Of a stretch of DNA of 64,000 bases, positions 21,758-33,294 are shown in pieces (within the stretch, counting starts at the first letter, position 1; every line of letters starts with the position of its first letter). Source of the stretch: Deroplatys truncata (taxonomy: Eukaryota > Arthropoda > Insecta > Mantodea > Mantidae); NCBI GenBank assembly GCA_030765065.1, contig CM060990.1, positions 674,218,118 to 674,282,117 on the forward strand, given 5' to 3'. The notes below the pieces were generated by a model that had not been told where the DNA came from, searched no databases, and saw only the letters and a program-made list of their open reading frames with translations. A program made the translations under genes and the position numbers.

Positions 21758-22390
21758 TTTTACTTTCTCTACTACGTATAGTAAGTAGGGGAAGTATTGC
21801 ATTCCACCCAAAAATGCAATACCGAGATTTCACCGGGAATACATGTTTTGAGGTCTTCTGAATAAAAAAAGCGTTTTTAGAAAATGGTCCGTGTGTCTGT
21901 GAACAGCATAACTCAAAAACGAAAATTCGGATAAATACCAAGCTTTATACTTATGTAGGTTCAGTATCTTTCTTAGATGTGACATGAAGATTTTCAAGAA
22001 AATCCCCCCAACCCAGACTACCCTTTACATGGAACATTTTTCGAAAACTTTGATTTTCTCAAACAGGCTCTAACGATTTTGATTAATATATATATTTAAG
22101 ATATTTTCATGACCAATGAAATGTATATGTTGAATTTTCTGGGAATGTCGATAAAATTCCTCTTCATTCTGAATGGCTTTTGCATAACTGGTAAACCGTA
22201 AGAGATCGACAAAATTTTACTAAAGAAAAAATGTAGAGCTCTTTAAAACACACAATTTATGTCATACATTTTTTTGTGGAGTGAACCGTTTCCGAGATTT
22301 TCCTTGTTATTTGTTTGAATTTTTGAATACTTATACTTTTTCTCAAATGGGAATACATTATTCGTTTTTTTTTTTTTCCTTTTTTATGTC
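21758..22390 (+). repeat. Family R copy 3
   Basis: Starts TACTTTCTCTACTACGTATA and is collinear with the other copies to the TTATACTTTTTCTCAAA and TTTTTTATGTCCTGGA blocks, where the satellite part would begin but is lost. Confidence 0.85.
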
Positions 22391-22539
22391 CTGGAGAGTT
22401 ATTTATCTACTTATCTACGCCGGCCGCCACAACTCGGACTCGCACCCAAACACGTATCTATAATATCGCATTCGCCCCACTCTCTCATAGTTACAACTAT
22501 AATTACAATGATAACAAGCACAAACCTTGTTATAAGAGA

Positions 22540-22890
22540 TGTTGGATATTTTGTCCTCCTTTATCGTCATATTTCTGGCATCTTCTCAGGAAATTTTCAT
22601 TCATACTGGAGAGTTCAGTTTCCAAAACTGAATGTATTTCTCACCTGATGATTTATTTTAGTTCCTCCAATGCATGGGGCTTACGCAACAGACAATATTT
22701 TTCAATAAAAATCGCATACCTACGGTTAAATCAGGGGATTGTGAGGGCCAAAATTCTTTACTAGTTACCCTATTTTGAATAATTGCCTGAATTAAACTTA
22801 ATGAGCCATCAGACCTAGGCACGGTAGCAAAGTCTTAATGGAAAAATCCAGCCTGATATTCAACATCGGTCATATGTCCAAAAATGGTGT
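22540..22890 (-). pseudogene. Mariner-like transposase C-terminal remnant with several stops
   Basis: The minus strand reads SLSLIQAIIQNRVTSKEFWP, then SQSPDLT, followed by degraded text through LKNIVC and RRCQKY-like sequence near 22560. This matches the block SLSLIQAIFQDRVIS.G.WP.RSPDLTPCDF.LWG ... FL+RCQKC of insect mariner-like proteins. Stops and frame changes are frequent. No terminal repeats were found. Not carried by any long ORF. Confidence 0.6.
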
Positions 22891-23479
22891 GAGTAAGCCA
22901 TTCCTCCACCTCCTTGCATTTGTTATTTACTCAAAATGTATAGGTCTTCTTATTCTCTATGCATTTACTGTAGATATATCAATGTTCGCAGGTCATACAA
23001 GGGAATCTCATGAGTAAAATCCGATTTCTCTGCACTCCAATATCTTTATTTTGCAACGAAACATGGCCGTAAAAATGGAACCATATAAAATCCAATTTCA
23101 GAAATTTACCCGACTCTGATAATCAATGAAAAATATGCTGTACACAACAAATAAGAACTAAAAGAAATCTTTAGGTGAGAAATTCACTCAATTTCTTGCC
23201 TAAGCACTGTAGTACTGTCAATACAAAAGGCAGAAAAAGTCTGAAAATTATTGTTTCACATACAGAGACGGTTTTAGGGGCTTGAAATTTCGCCAAAATC
23301 AAATATACTGTTAACGGTCACACACGATCTTTGAACATTAATTGTGACCATTCTAATGATCCGATCGAGTCCAAATTTAAAATGGGACAATAGCCTAAGG
23401 TGCATTGGGGTTTTGGATACCATTAAAGCTACCTTAACGTTATTTTCAACCGCTGATAACAAAACTATGCACTTGAGCT
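22891..23479. other. No recognisable gene
   Basis: Possibly the decayed 5' part of the mariner-like remnant. A 62-codon minus-strand frame at 23274-23462 is unrecognised. Confidence 0.35.
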
Positions 23480-23589
23480 ATAGAACTCAACGAAAATAAA
23501 TAGGCTTATGTTACAACTTCGAAATGCTGCCCCATTTCATGTGTTCAAGTCCTTGTGTTACAATTCCACACCATTTGAGCAATCTGGAC

Positions 23590-23994
23590 AAAGGTTTGAA
23601 CATTTACGCTTCAATTACATTCATTTCTCTTGCAAAAATGTTAAATATGTTGTGTTTAAATACAAATCGTTAGAGCCATTCCTGAGAAAATCAGAAAAAT
23701 TAGAAATTTTCTATATAAAGGGTAGTTGGTAATGGGGGGAAATTCCTTTGAGTCACATCCTTGAAAGATATCGATCGAGCTTAAACACCAAGTTTTGTAT
23801 TTATCCGAAATTTCTTTTGAGTTTGCACATCACGGACAGAGAGAGATAGAGAAAGAGAGAGAGGGAGAGAAAGAGCGAGTAGGCAGAGTGGGAGAGAGAC
23901 AGAGAGAGTTAGAGAGAGAGAGACAAAAAGTGAGAGTAGACAGAGAGAGATAGAGAGAGAGAGAGAGTAGGAAAGTGAGACATACACACACGTA
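23590..23994 (-). repeat. Family R copy 4, left half (split by the 5.4-kb element)
   Basis: Reverse-oriented family R from the CAAATCGTTAGAGCC block through AAAGGGTAGTTGG and ACACCAAGTTTTGTATTTATC to the CA-rich CATACACACACG. It continues at 29408 beyond the transposon. Its normal TGTGTCTGTG stretch is replaced by a long GA-rich run. Confidence 0.8.
23838..23978. repeat. GA-rich simple repeat
   Basis: Long interrupted run of GAGA. Leu/Ser-rich ORFs on the minus strand here are by-products. Confidence 0.9.
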
Positions 23995-24348
23995 GGGGAG
24001 ACCGGGGCAAGTTGACGATGTTAATAGTTTTAATAAATTCATTTTTAATGTAATTTCTTTTCCTTTGCATGTATTATTAGAATGGCCTTTTGTTGTACTG
24101 TACCTAGTTGGATAAAATTTTATTTTGATATAATCAGAATTATTTTGTCCATATAAAAAAAATTGGCCGATGCCGGGGCAAGATGACTTTGGCCACGGGG
24201 CAAGATGACAATTCTGATACAAGCTGAATACATTTTTATTGCTAGAAAGCATAACAGTACAGCAATTATTTTATACGTTGTTAGTATCTTATATTTAATA
24301 GTGGACAATTAAATGTCTAATATGTTGAACATTTTATTTCCTAATAAA

Positions 24349-25110
24349 TTAATATAACTCATAATTTGTGGTTTTACATAAACAAAAGTCACAAACAAAT
24401 ATTCCTCCTTCAAATTTTGAGCAGTTCTCGTGCCACCATATGTGGCATTTGCAACATTCTATCCAGTCTTCTGATGGAGGATCAACATAGATCTCATCAC
24501 AAGCAGGACATTGCACTATTTCTTTGGAAGTCTGGGCTGACGTCATAGGAATTGGAAGTTCGGGCTTCATAGTTTTTTCATAGGAATCAAACTTCTGTTT
24601 CTATGTAGCAACTGTTCTTTTTTTGCATCCCGAACCTCTTGTCTTTGTTGCCTTAAATGCTCTTGTGCCACCCTCTGTGCTTCTTTCTGACCCAACATTT
24701 CTTTCATAGGTGAGCTCGTTAAAACGCTTGCACATTGCCCGTGTTTTCACTGATGATCTTTCCTTGGGCAATGGTTTAAAATAAAAAATATTTCGGCACG
24801 GTTTTGGCTTAACGGGAGCAGCATTTCTTGAAGGCCCTAGTTCTTCATTTTGTCTCCTGGCACATGATCATCAGGTGCTTCACTACAAGTTTCTGTGGGT
24901 TGTCCTTTGGGGTGCTGCACCCTGGGCAGTAGCATTTTCGCTTGCAGCATTATCCGTAACGGGAATATGATCTGCAAGTGTTCGCAGCAGCAAAATCATC
25001 CTCGCTAAACACAAGGGGATCATAAGGCTAGATTCCACATTCTTTAAACCCATTTACTGCATTACCGACCGTAGCTGCTTCCTCTAGAAGACCCTTTTTT
25101 ATAATTCCTA
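24349..25110 (-). pseudogene. Pogo-like transposase C-terminus with PHD finger
   Basis: From about 25075 down, the frame reads AVNGFKECGI, stop, PYDPLVFSEDDFAAA, matching the NGF+.CGI.P.(D/N)P.VF..EDF motif at the end of the DDE domain of insect pogo/jerky-like transposases. Several frameshifts follow. A Lys/Gln-rich helix (QRVAQEHLRQQRQEVRDAKK) near 24640 leads to the finger at 24349-24570: CPACDEIYVDP..DWIECCKCHIWWHENC...FVCDFC, with the complete C4-H-C3-type ligand order. The finger is intact as a 73-codon frame with an ATG at 24570; the rest is broken. Confidence 0.75.
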
Positions 25111-25290
25111 ACCATATCTGAAACTTAAAAACGTCAGAAATTACTAAAATAGCCCAAAAGAGAGAATTAAAATATTATGTGTGTGTCTATACATCGCGTT
25201 ATGGAACAGCGTGGCGATCATGCAGCTCAAGAAAATCACAAAACGAAATAAAATGCATATAAACACAAAAAGAAAGCAGTGAAAAGCACT

Positions 25291-25325
25291 TGGGGCAAGA
25301 TGCCGAGATCGTCAACTTGCCCCGA
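25291..25325. repeat. Internal copy of the pogo-like end motifs
   Basis: GGGGCAAGATGCCGAGATCG followed by TCAACTTGCCCC forms a small inverted pair of the same motifs that stand at the element ends, 1.3 kb in from the left end. It may be a former end of a shorter element or an internal binding site. Confidence 0.7.
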
Positions 25326-27252
25326 TCGGGAATGTTAAAAGTCTTTCATTTTTGTGGTAGGATTAACAAGAATTAAATATAAATAAATAGCGGTTGTGAA
25401 AAGCATATTATCTAAGGTATCAATGTATAGTAAAGAATAACCAGATATCTTACCTGTTAGACCACGAGATCTTATGGCGAAGGTCTTGAAAATTACAACA
25501 CCTCAGACCACAGAACAGCAAACTATTAGAAGTGCAACTCTCGTGTTAAACGTTGGAAACACGAGGGCGATCGCAGCGTGAGTAGTGATCTGGGATGGAA
25601 CTAAACTATGAAAAATCGTGCTCTCGGATGATGACGTCACTCGTAGCTACTACAGCTGTATTTTTCATACCTGCCTAGCTGTCTGCTCAGCTGATCATAT
25701 GTTCCAATATTGTATCACTACTGACGACGTACAAAGTTAATTACGTGAGCTTCAACAATCGTGATTGCACTTGGAGTTATTCATATTTCTTTTTAAAGGA
25801 GTCGATTAAAGCTCACATAAAATAACTTGTCACTGTCATCTGTAGCAATACAATATTAGAACACAATTATGATCAGTTGAACACCTCACAGCTAGGCTAG
25901 TATGAAAAACACAACTGTTTATTCCTGTGTAACTTATTAAATTATCCAATAGTCGGCACATACATTGCTTTTTATATAATATTATTGGGGTTAATAGTGG
26001 TTGCTGAATGTTTCTATGTCATAATACATAATGGTCACATTTAAATTTTTGAGAGAGCACCTTGCAATAATTTCTTCTGCATGCTTCATAGTAAAATCTT
26101 TTGCACTTAAACTGCCTCCATGGTTTGTTTGAACTTCCAACCAACAGTAGGATGTGGAATTTGACAGGAAAATTGGAAGAATAACACATGTTTGACACTT
26201 GTTATTTTATTCTACTCTAGATAGCGCAATACAATTTGACATAACTTAAATCCATTTCCTACAAAGAAACTTCTGCACACATTATATGCAATAGTGTAGC
26301 TATTGTTTGTCATTCACTAAATTGCTATTAGCAGTGCAATATTTGTCATTAGCAAGTTTCACCACACCCTTTAACACTATTAATGTCATTGACACTCTTT
26401 GTGCTCTGACTTGAAGCACCATCACTGGACACAAATAGCCACAACTTAACTCCAGCTTTCCATTGTGTATATCCTAGAATTAAATAGAACACACATGTTT
26501 AAACTACCCTTAAAAGTAGGTTTCTGAAAAGAGAAATTGCTTACATTAAGGAAAAATTTGTGGTTACAAACACCTTGTTATTATATTACACACTATCCAC
26601 TGTAAACCAGAGTTCTCTCTGATGTAAACAAAGCATATGCTTCCTCTTGTCTTGAAACTAAGCACTACGCTTATGCCAATGTAAATAGTTCCTTAAACGT
26701 ATTGTGTCATGAAACATTGGAGTAGGAAAGGTATAGAACTACACATTTTATTGTGATTATCGTAAGAACTCATTGTTAAAGGTTATGGATATATGGTAAT
26801 TGTTAAGAGATTACAAAATATGATTTTCTTAATTCTACCTGCTATTGCATTAACAATCAAAGAGTATCTTTTTGTTAATTACCAACTGTATGGATGGCTG
26901 CTATTCTCTTGCCTATATGAGAAATGCAGCAATGAATTCGCAGCGGTGCTATCTGAGTACCAAAAAAACTCTTTGCATAACACAGGAAATATGATAAGCA
27001 AACAGTCATTCATAATACGCTCGCACTCATATGCTCAGCTCAGGTCAAATCTTCGATTTTATCAGTTAGTGTTTGAGTTGTCATGACAAAGGAAGAAGTG
27101 CATAGTGTGAATAAGCTGTTTTAACACAAAACTGGGAAACCGTTAAAAAGTGGCAAAAAAGTTGCAGGATATAGTGCTAAATAAAGAAGGAAATAACACT
27201 TTTTATTGTAAAACCACCACCACTTTGTGTTACTTGAACAAAATAAAATTCA
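25326..27252. other. Transposon interior without recognised genes
   Basis: A TGACGTCA palindrome occurs near 25639. The 97-codon frame at 26793-27086 is unrecognised. No transposase catalytic motifs seen. Confidence 0.4.
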
Positions 27253-27650
27253 GTATATGCAATGGATCCATGGATCTTTTCATTGAAGGTTCAATGAATC
27301 ACATCTTTTGAAGGATCCTTCGAACTGTTATTTATAGTGAAATTTTAAACACTTTTCATTAAAAAATTACTAAGCTTTTGTGAATTCAGAAAACTAAGCT
27401 TATATATATATATAAATAAACAAACCTAATGCTAACCTTCCATAAATTCAGAAACCTAAGCTTATAAAAAAAACCTAACCTCCCATAGTAACTTGGATGC
27501 AATGTGCTGTATATGAAAAGCGTTTAAAATACTCAGTGTGTTAAAATGTTCACTATAAATAACAGATCAAAGGATCATTCAGAAGATCCAATTCATTGAA
27601 AAGATTCATAGAACCTTCACTGAAAAGAGCCATGGGTTGTTTGCATATAC
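27253..27650. mobile_element. MITE-like element with ~100-bp inverted repeats (398 bp)
   Basis: GTATATGCAA at 27253 and TTGCATATAC ending at 27650 bound long inverted arms. Inside them CCATGGATCTTTTCATTGAA pairs with the complement of TTCACTGAAAAGAGCCATGG, and both arms end with CTGTTATTTATAGTGAA. The arms differ by scattered substitutions and one insertion. The loop holds AAGCTTATA repeats. No coding capacity and no certain target duplication. Confidence 0.75.
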
Positions 27651-27667
27651 ACAATAGTGGATGAGTA

Positions 27668-27765
27668 TATACAATCAGACAAAAAATTCAATGCCATGCC
27701 TGGGATTCAAACCAGCAATCTTTAACTTGCCATACCACTGCTCTGCCATCTAAGACTTTCTCTAC
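27668..27765 (-). repeat. SINE family C head (reverse)
   Basis: Reverse complement gives GATGGCAGAGCAGTGGTATG ... GCTGGTTTGAATCCC with A- and B-box-like parts, then GCATGGCATTGAATTTTTTG. The last phrase is shared with the SINEs at 40744 and 41033 (ATGGCATTGAATTTTTC), so they are one family. Confidence 0.7.
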
Positions 27766-28542
27766 TCACAGTAAGCTATTTTCATAAGTATTCTACAAAT
27801 GATTCATCATATATCGTGATCAACTTCATGTTTATCATATGTGTTAACTTAAAAGGCTTCAATATATTTAAAAAATATTAAATGCCCATTACTTCAAAGC
27901 CTTTGATTTTTGCACAAAAACAACACGATCATTTAAATGCCTATAGATTTCTTATAATATCCTGCAACTTAATTACTAATGCACAATGTATCTTTAAGGG
28001 AAGGATTTTGTATCATCAAAATTGCTACAAAGTTTAAATGGTAGAAAACAGACACGAAAGATTGAAACCACTTTGGAATTTCAAAGCCTCAGAACACATA
28101 CTGAAGCTGCTAATTTCACTCAAAACAAACACTTCAGTTATTCTTGGAAACAAATGCTTTTGAGCATCTGTAATACCAGATTACAAGGACATTGTCAAAA
28201 AAGCTACCAGAATTTCTATTTTCATACACCATGCCCAGTTCAAAAAAGGACATAGTGGCAGTTAGATAAAAATGCCCAAAAGAGGGTGAATTACTGAAAT
28301 ATATGTGAATGATATCAAATACCTTTCTTCCTTCTGTATTAGAAAATTTCATTTGGGCACTGTCTTAAAAGAATTATAGTATCATTGGCATGCTATCCTT
28401 GACAGTTAGTGTGTCAGTCCACCAATAATCCTACATTTTTTAATTATACAAGAGTATCACTCGCATGATCTGCATCTATGTGTTTGAATATTAGCACAGT
28501 AACATGCTAATTAATTTGCATTAAAGGTTGATTTTACCTTAC
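27766..28542. other. Transposon interior without recognised genes
   Basis: Overlapping short frames on both strands (28022-28352) do not resemble known proteins. Confidence 0.4.
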
Positions 28543-29064
28543 CTACTTTTGGCTGTGATCTCCACCCATCAATTATGAAGTGCAAACACGAAAATTAATC
28601 GTATATTCCACTGTCTGGATGACTCACAATATCTGAAAAGTAAATCAGGACAATATAAAATTCAGCAACACTAAGAAGCTCTTAAAAACTTAACCTTTCA
28701 TTCAGCACTCTCATGCTGGAAACTTAATAACATACCTTCAAATTCTATGTCACCATTCGGGACTCGAACCACAACACTGGAAGGAATGTAAATCGTAGGC
28801 GTATCCCCTCTGTCTGGACGGCTCAATGTATCTGAAAATTAATTCGTTATATAAAAATGTTGCAACATATAGTAACCTATCAGTTTTCTACCTCATTCTA
28901 CGAATATCACTGAAGTTAATAGAAAATACCAATATTACAACAAATATACCTTCAATCAGAAATAGCGTAAATGTATGATTACCGTCTCGGCTTTGTTCCT
29001 GGTGAAAAAACTTCGGACGAAAACTTCCAGCTATAAAAATCCAACATGGTCCCTTTCTTCGTGC
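28543..29064 (-). CDS. Three exon-like segments with matching splice phases (unknown protein)
   Basis: Minus strand. Segment 1, 29064-28950, opens after TTGCAG and ends with donor GTATAT; it reads ARRKGPCWIFIAGSFRPKFF ... FLIE plus one base. Segment 2, 28831-28736, follows TTTTCAG and ends GAAG/GTATGT, reading LSRPDRGDTPTIYIPSSVVV ... DIEFE. Segment 3, 28632-28543, follows TTTTCAG and reads IVSHPDSGIYD then stops. All junctions are phase 1 (G plus AT gives Asp), so they join in frame into about 82 residues. Segments 2 and 3 start alike (ATCCAGACAG), as if duplicated. No start ATG or known domain. A GGTTCGAGTCCC box in segment 2 also allows SINE origin. Confidence 0.35.
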
Positions 29065-29407
29065 CTGCAATTTAGTTCGTTACGAACGTCGAAACTTGAA
29101 ACAGCCAATCAGAAAATTCGCCTTTCCCGCAAAAGTACAACCAGTGACACACCGTGTCCATGTGGGATGTTAGTGCTCTCGGTTTCCACTTAGCCAATAC
29201 CACCATCACCCCTGTGCCTCAGACAAAATACATGAACGTCATCTAACAAACAACGAAATGGTGGCAGCGGCTTTGCGTACGAGTTTTTAGTGTCTAACAC
29301 TGTGGAGCGCTGGTAGTATTCGTAAAGTGGTGCTACCTAATAATATAAAGTTGAACTAAGTCAGTCGTCATCTTGCCCCGCTCGTTAACTTGCCCCGGCC
29401 TCCCCTA

Positions 29408-29520
29408 CCTTTTCATAACCAGATTTTTTTATACAGAAAGATCTCAAAACGTGTATTTTGGGTAAAATCTCAATACTAAATGTTTGAGTGGAATATATAG
29501 AAACTTTCTACTTACTAAAG
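29408..29520 (-). repeat. Family R copy 4, right half
   Basis: AGATCTCAAAACGTGTATTT, AAATCTCAATACTAAATG and GAGTGGAATATATAG then AAACTTTCTACTTACTAAAG is the family R 5' end reversed. It continues the copy interrupted at 23994. Confidence 0.8.
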
Positions 29521-29633
29521 CTAAGCACAGGGAGTGAAAATACCACCAACAAAGAGCTGCAATGCTTAAACTTATGCCTCCCCCCATACTCCGAAACTAA
29601 GAAGTAAAGCTGAAATCAACATTAATTTGGTAG

Positions 29634-29959
29634 GACCTTGGGGTAACGCAGTGGTTTCGTTTCAGGCTCTCCGGATTCGATTTTTGGCTCTGGGGTGGCG
29701 ATTTTAAGTCGGCCCTAACCATGCCTTCACCTCTGACTTGCAAATGGAAGTATCCTCAAGGCCCTACGTGGTTCGGAGTACGGTAAAAGCTGTAGGTTCT
29801 GTATTTCCACCGCCATACTCATCATCACCCTACCATCGGAGGCAAGGATTCCACCCTCTGGGTGCCTTCACCTCAGAAATGGGCCCAGTCGTCGCTTGGT
29901 GGAAAGAGGTATCCTCCGAAGGTCTTAGGCCTCATGGGGAGTGTTAGAAAGGAGACGAC
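29634..29959 (+). mobile_element. Complete SINE with perfect 13-bp target duplication (326 bp)
   Basis: ATTAATTTGGTAG stands on both sides (29621-29633 and 29960-29972). The head, GGGGTAACGCAGTGGTTTCG then CTCCGGATTCGATTTTTGG, carries A- and B-box-like parts. A fragment of the same family lies reversed at 6630-6747. The perfect duplication marks a fairly recent retroposition. Confidence 0.85.
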
Positions 29960-29972
29960 ATTAATTTGGTAG

Positions 29973-30656
29973 TCAGAAACTTTTAAAATGCGTCTGACGC
30001 TTTGCTTTAGCTGAAAATAAAGACTTTTTTTTCTGGTTTCCGGACTTAATCTGGTACAACATACCACGTGAGTACGAACAAGAAAATGCCATTGGGTAGT
30101 CCGTCACTTCACCCTTCACCCCCGCTCGATGCTCCCTCAGAACTGTTTGGCTTGTGTAGCGGATGTATTATTAAACTCCACAGCAAGTGCAAATTACCTT
30201 GGAGATATAATTTCTGTATATATTGCAAAAAAAAGAGAAAAGATTAACATAGCTTTGTATCTCCCGGTGAGAGAGAGAGGTGGCTTATGGGATTAACCTT
30301 CAATAACATAACTGCATGAAATTCAGAAAATTGAGAACAACAGTTTTCGTTTTAATTAAAAAGTAAATAAACATTTCGTTGAACTCATTTCTTCAGTAAA
30401 CCAAAACTTTTTAATCTCGTCTTCTTTTTTTTAAATCGATGCACGACTTAGATATTTTAGCCATCTAGTAATGTATATTTGCTAGGTTTGTCCACTTTTC
30501 TATTAATAAAATATATGCCTACATGAAAACAACTTATTATTTTGTCCAATTGCCATTCATATCATCGCCTATTGATTGACTGCTGGAGAATAAACTGGCA
30601 AAAGTTAAGGTCATTCTAATACCTTCCCAAAGCATCATAGTGAGAAAAGATGTCTT
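29973..30656. other. No recognisable gene
   Basis: AT-rich sequence without supported features. Confidence 0.4.
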
Positions 30657-31482
30657 TTTTGTACTTTGTCTACTTCTTACCCTAGTAAGTAGGGGAGGAA
30701 TTGCATTCCACTCAAAAAATTTATTACGGATATTTCACCGGAAATACACGTTTTGAAACCCCAAGGTCCGTGTTTGTGTCTGTGAACAGCATAACTCAAA
30801 CATGAAAACTCGGTAAAATATACCAAACTTGGTATTTATGTTCAGTATCTTTCAAAGATGGGACACGAAGATTTTGAAGAAAATCCCCCATCCTATACTA
30901 CCCTTACATTGAATATTTTTTTAAATTTTCGAAGACCTCAAAACGGCTTAAACGATTTTGATTAAAATACCACGTATTAAAGATATTTACATAACAAATA
31001 AAATGTATAGGTGTCTTGAATTTTCTGGGAATAGCCTGTGAAGTCCTCTTAATTCGGAAGGAATTTTGCTTAATTTTGAATAGCTGGTAAATGTTAGACG
31101 AAACGTACTACACAAGACATAGATCTCTTTAAAACACACAATTTAATAACTTTTTTGTGTGGTAACCCATTTCCGAGATATTCGTTATTAACGGTTCGAA
31201 TTGTTCAATACCTTGTCATTCCTTTCAAGTCCTTTCGATATTGAGTTGTATCTCGCGATTGCACGCAAAGAGTATGGCATTTAAGGCCAGTGTATAGAGT
31301 CTAGTTCTTAAACATTTGACTATCGGTGTTCCCTTTGTATGTATAACGAAATGTGGAATGTTGCTATTTCTTTAAAGATGCTAAATTCTTCAATTAAAAT
31401 GAAGTAGATAGAAAAATTAACTTTCGTAAGAATAGTTTGTATACCACACGATATAGGATAAATACGAGTGAATGTAGCATCA
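30657..31482 (+). repeat. Family R copy 5, with a decayed satellite end
   Basis: Begins TACTTTGTCTACTTC, then GTAAGTAGGGGAGG; collinear with other copies to ATTTGACTATCGGTG and AGAATAGTTTGTATACC, which are remnants of one 204-bp monomer. Confidence 0.8.
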
Positions 31483-32035
31483 GGTTTCATGAATAAGAAT
31501 GAGAACATGGCAACATGTCGGCACGATATTAAGCTCAGATTCCATGCTAACCTCCTGCAGCCTGGTCTGTGCGGTACAGTTGAAGCGAAGCAGCAACGGT
31601 CTTGTCATAAAACTTGCCGACGTTTAATCTCCGCTGTCATTTTGTTTGTTTTCATTTAAACAATAGAACGGCGGGCTGCGCTACAGGCTTAGTTTCGGGA
31701 GATGCCGCATAGTTTTCGTGTAGCCCTTATTCAGTACTTCTAAACTTCCTTCAAAAGCAAACACGAGAACTGGACCCAGGCGCATAAGCTTTGTTATGTT
31801 AAAATGCACGATTTCTTTCGGATCGAAATCCCTGGTTTCATTTCACCAATTTTGGAGGCCCTAGCTTCTTCCCCGACATTCCTTCCAATCCCCTCCTCTT
31901 ACCTTACAGTTCATCCCTCTTGATTCTCCCCTCCATGACATCATAGTATCCTCCTCCTAATAGTATCTCTCCATTAGTGGAACCTCGGCGAAATATAACA
32001 TCATAAGGAAATCATATAAAAGTCTGCCATTTAAT
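31483..32035. other. No recognisable gene
   Basis: Mixed composition with a C-rich stretch near 31870-31975. Nothing identified. Confidence 0.4.
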
Positions 32036-32168
32036 AAAGCTTACTACCTCTACCGCGTAACTAGCAGGTAGGGGAAGAATGGCATAGCATTCCGAAATTC
32101 GATATAAGATTTCACTGCAAGTAGATACGTGTATTTCAGCCGCTCGAAAAAAAATGGAAATGATCTGT

Positions 32169-32219
<51 letters not shown>

Positions 32220-32345
32220 AAGAGAAGAGCACAACAGAAATTGAAAACTCGGATAAATGCCAAACTAGAGATCTAAGTTCAAAATTTTCCCCAAACTACA
32301 GTTTACATGGAAGCATTTTAACTATTTTTGATTTTCTTATAAATG
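32036..32345 (+). repeat. Family R copy 6 (5' part) with (GA)n expansion
   Basis: TACTACCTCTACCGCGTAAC to GTAGGGGAAGAATGG opens the copy; at 32171-32226 the usual TGTGTCTGTG region is replaced by a GA run, then GAAAACTCGGATAAATGCC resumes. A long poly-Leu/Ser ORF on the minus strand is a by-product. Confidence 0.75.
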
Positions 32346-32415
32346 GTTTTCACGATTTGAATATAATTATCACATAAATGGAAACCTACCAACTAGGGAA
32401 AACTGAAGAAAACCA

Positions 32416-32493
32416 AGGTCAGAATAGGGATTCGAACCAGAGACCTTCCGCATGGGAGCCTCTGCCGTCACCTACGAGCCACATAGCTCGGCA
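32416..32493 (-). repeat. tRNA-derived SINE head (reverse)
   Basis: Reverse complement GCCGAGCTATGTGGCTCGTA ... GGTCTCTGGTTCGAATCCC carries A and B boxes. The acceptor-like ends do not pair as in a functional tRNA. Confidence 0.6.
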
Positions 32494-32499
32494 AACACT

Positions 32500-32650
32500 A
32501 ACAGATCTTTGTAAAACGTACTGGAGAAGGTATGTATATGTTACCGGCGAAGTTTGAAAACGGACATTCTGTGTATAATGACTAGGCAATGTATAAAATG
32601 ACTAAAATGAGCAGGTAGAGCCTGAAATACAAATTATTTTACACATTTCC
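32500..32650 (+). repeat. Fragment of a dispersed repeat also at 38690-39000
   Basis: TTTGTAAAACGTACTGG and GTATAATGACTAGGCAATGT resemble TTTGTAAAACGTACTGG at about 38972 and ATAATGCCTAGGCAATAT at about 38728. Confidence 0.55.
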
Positions 32651-32693
32651 TAGGAATTTCACAAAATGACATAACCGAAACAGGCAAACTATT

Positions 32694-33294
32694 ATTACTT
32701 TCTCTACTACGTATAGTAAGTAGGGGAAGTATTGTATTCCACCCAAAAAATTCGATACCGAGATTTCACCGGAAAATAAATGTTTTGAGGCCCCCTGAAT
32801 CAAAAAAAAGCATTTTTGGAAACATGTCCGTGTGTGTCTGTGAACAGCATAACTCAGAAACGAAGAGTCGGATAAACACCAAACTTGGTATTTAGGCTCA
32901 GTATCTTCCAGAGGTGCGACAGGAAGGTTTTCAAGAAAATCCTAACACCCCAGATTACCCTTTACATGGAACGTTTTTCGAAAATTTTAATTTTCTCAAA
33001 AACGGCTCTAACGATTTTGATTAAAATATCATATGTTTAAGATATTTTCATGATAAATGAAATGTATATCTCGAATTTTCTGGGAATGTCTCCAAAAGTA
33101 TCCTTCATTGTGAACGACTGGTAAACCATAAGAGATACACAAAATTTTACTACACAAAAAATGTATATCGCGTTAAAATACACAATTTATGTCATTTACA
33201 TTTGTTTTGGTTGAGTGAAGCATCTTCCAGATATTGCTTGTTATTCCCTTAAATTTTCCAATACTTATACTTTTTCTCAAATTAATTATTCATT
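32694..33294 (+). repeat. Family R copy 7, body
   Basis: TACTTTCTCTACTACGTATA to TACTTTTTCTCAAATTAATT, full-length body, directly continued by the amplified satellite at 33295. Confidence 0.85.

Larger units (their letters stand above)
23995..29405 (-). mobile_element. Pogo-like DNA transposon (5411 bp) with PHD-finger transposase remnant
   Basis: Left end GGGGAGACCGGGGCAAGTTG (23995) and right end (reverse complement GGGGAGGCCGGGGCAAGTTA, at 29405) abut TA at 23993-23994 and 29406-29407. Behind each end lie more GGGGCAAGATGAC motifs pointing the same way (24174, 24198; reversed near 29366). The outer flanks join into one family R copy, which confirms the boundaries. The transposase C-terminus is at 24349-25110 on the minus strand; the catalytic core is not seen, so much has been lost or replaced. 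A MITE and a SINE are nested inside. Confidence 0.85.

Noticed and set aside
23781-24252. Leu/Ser-rich ORFs on the minus strand, and a similar one at 32012-32263
   Set aside because: By-products of GA simple repeats that read as CTCTCT on the other strand.
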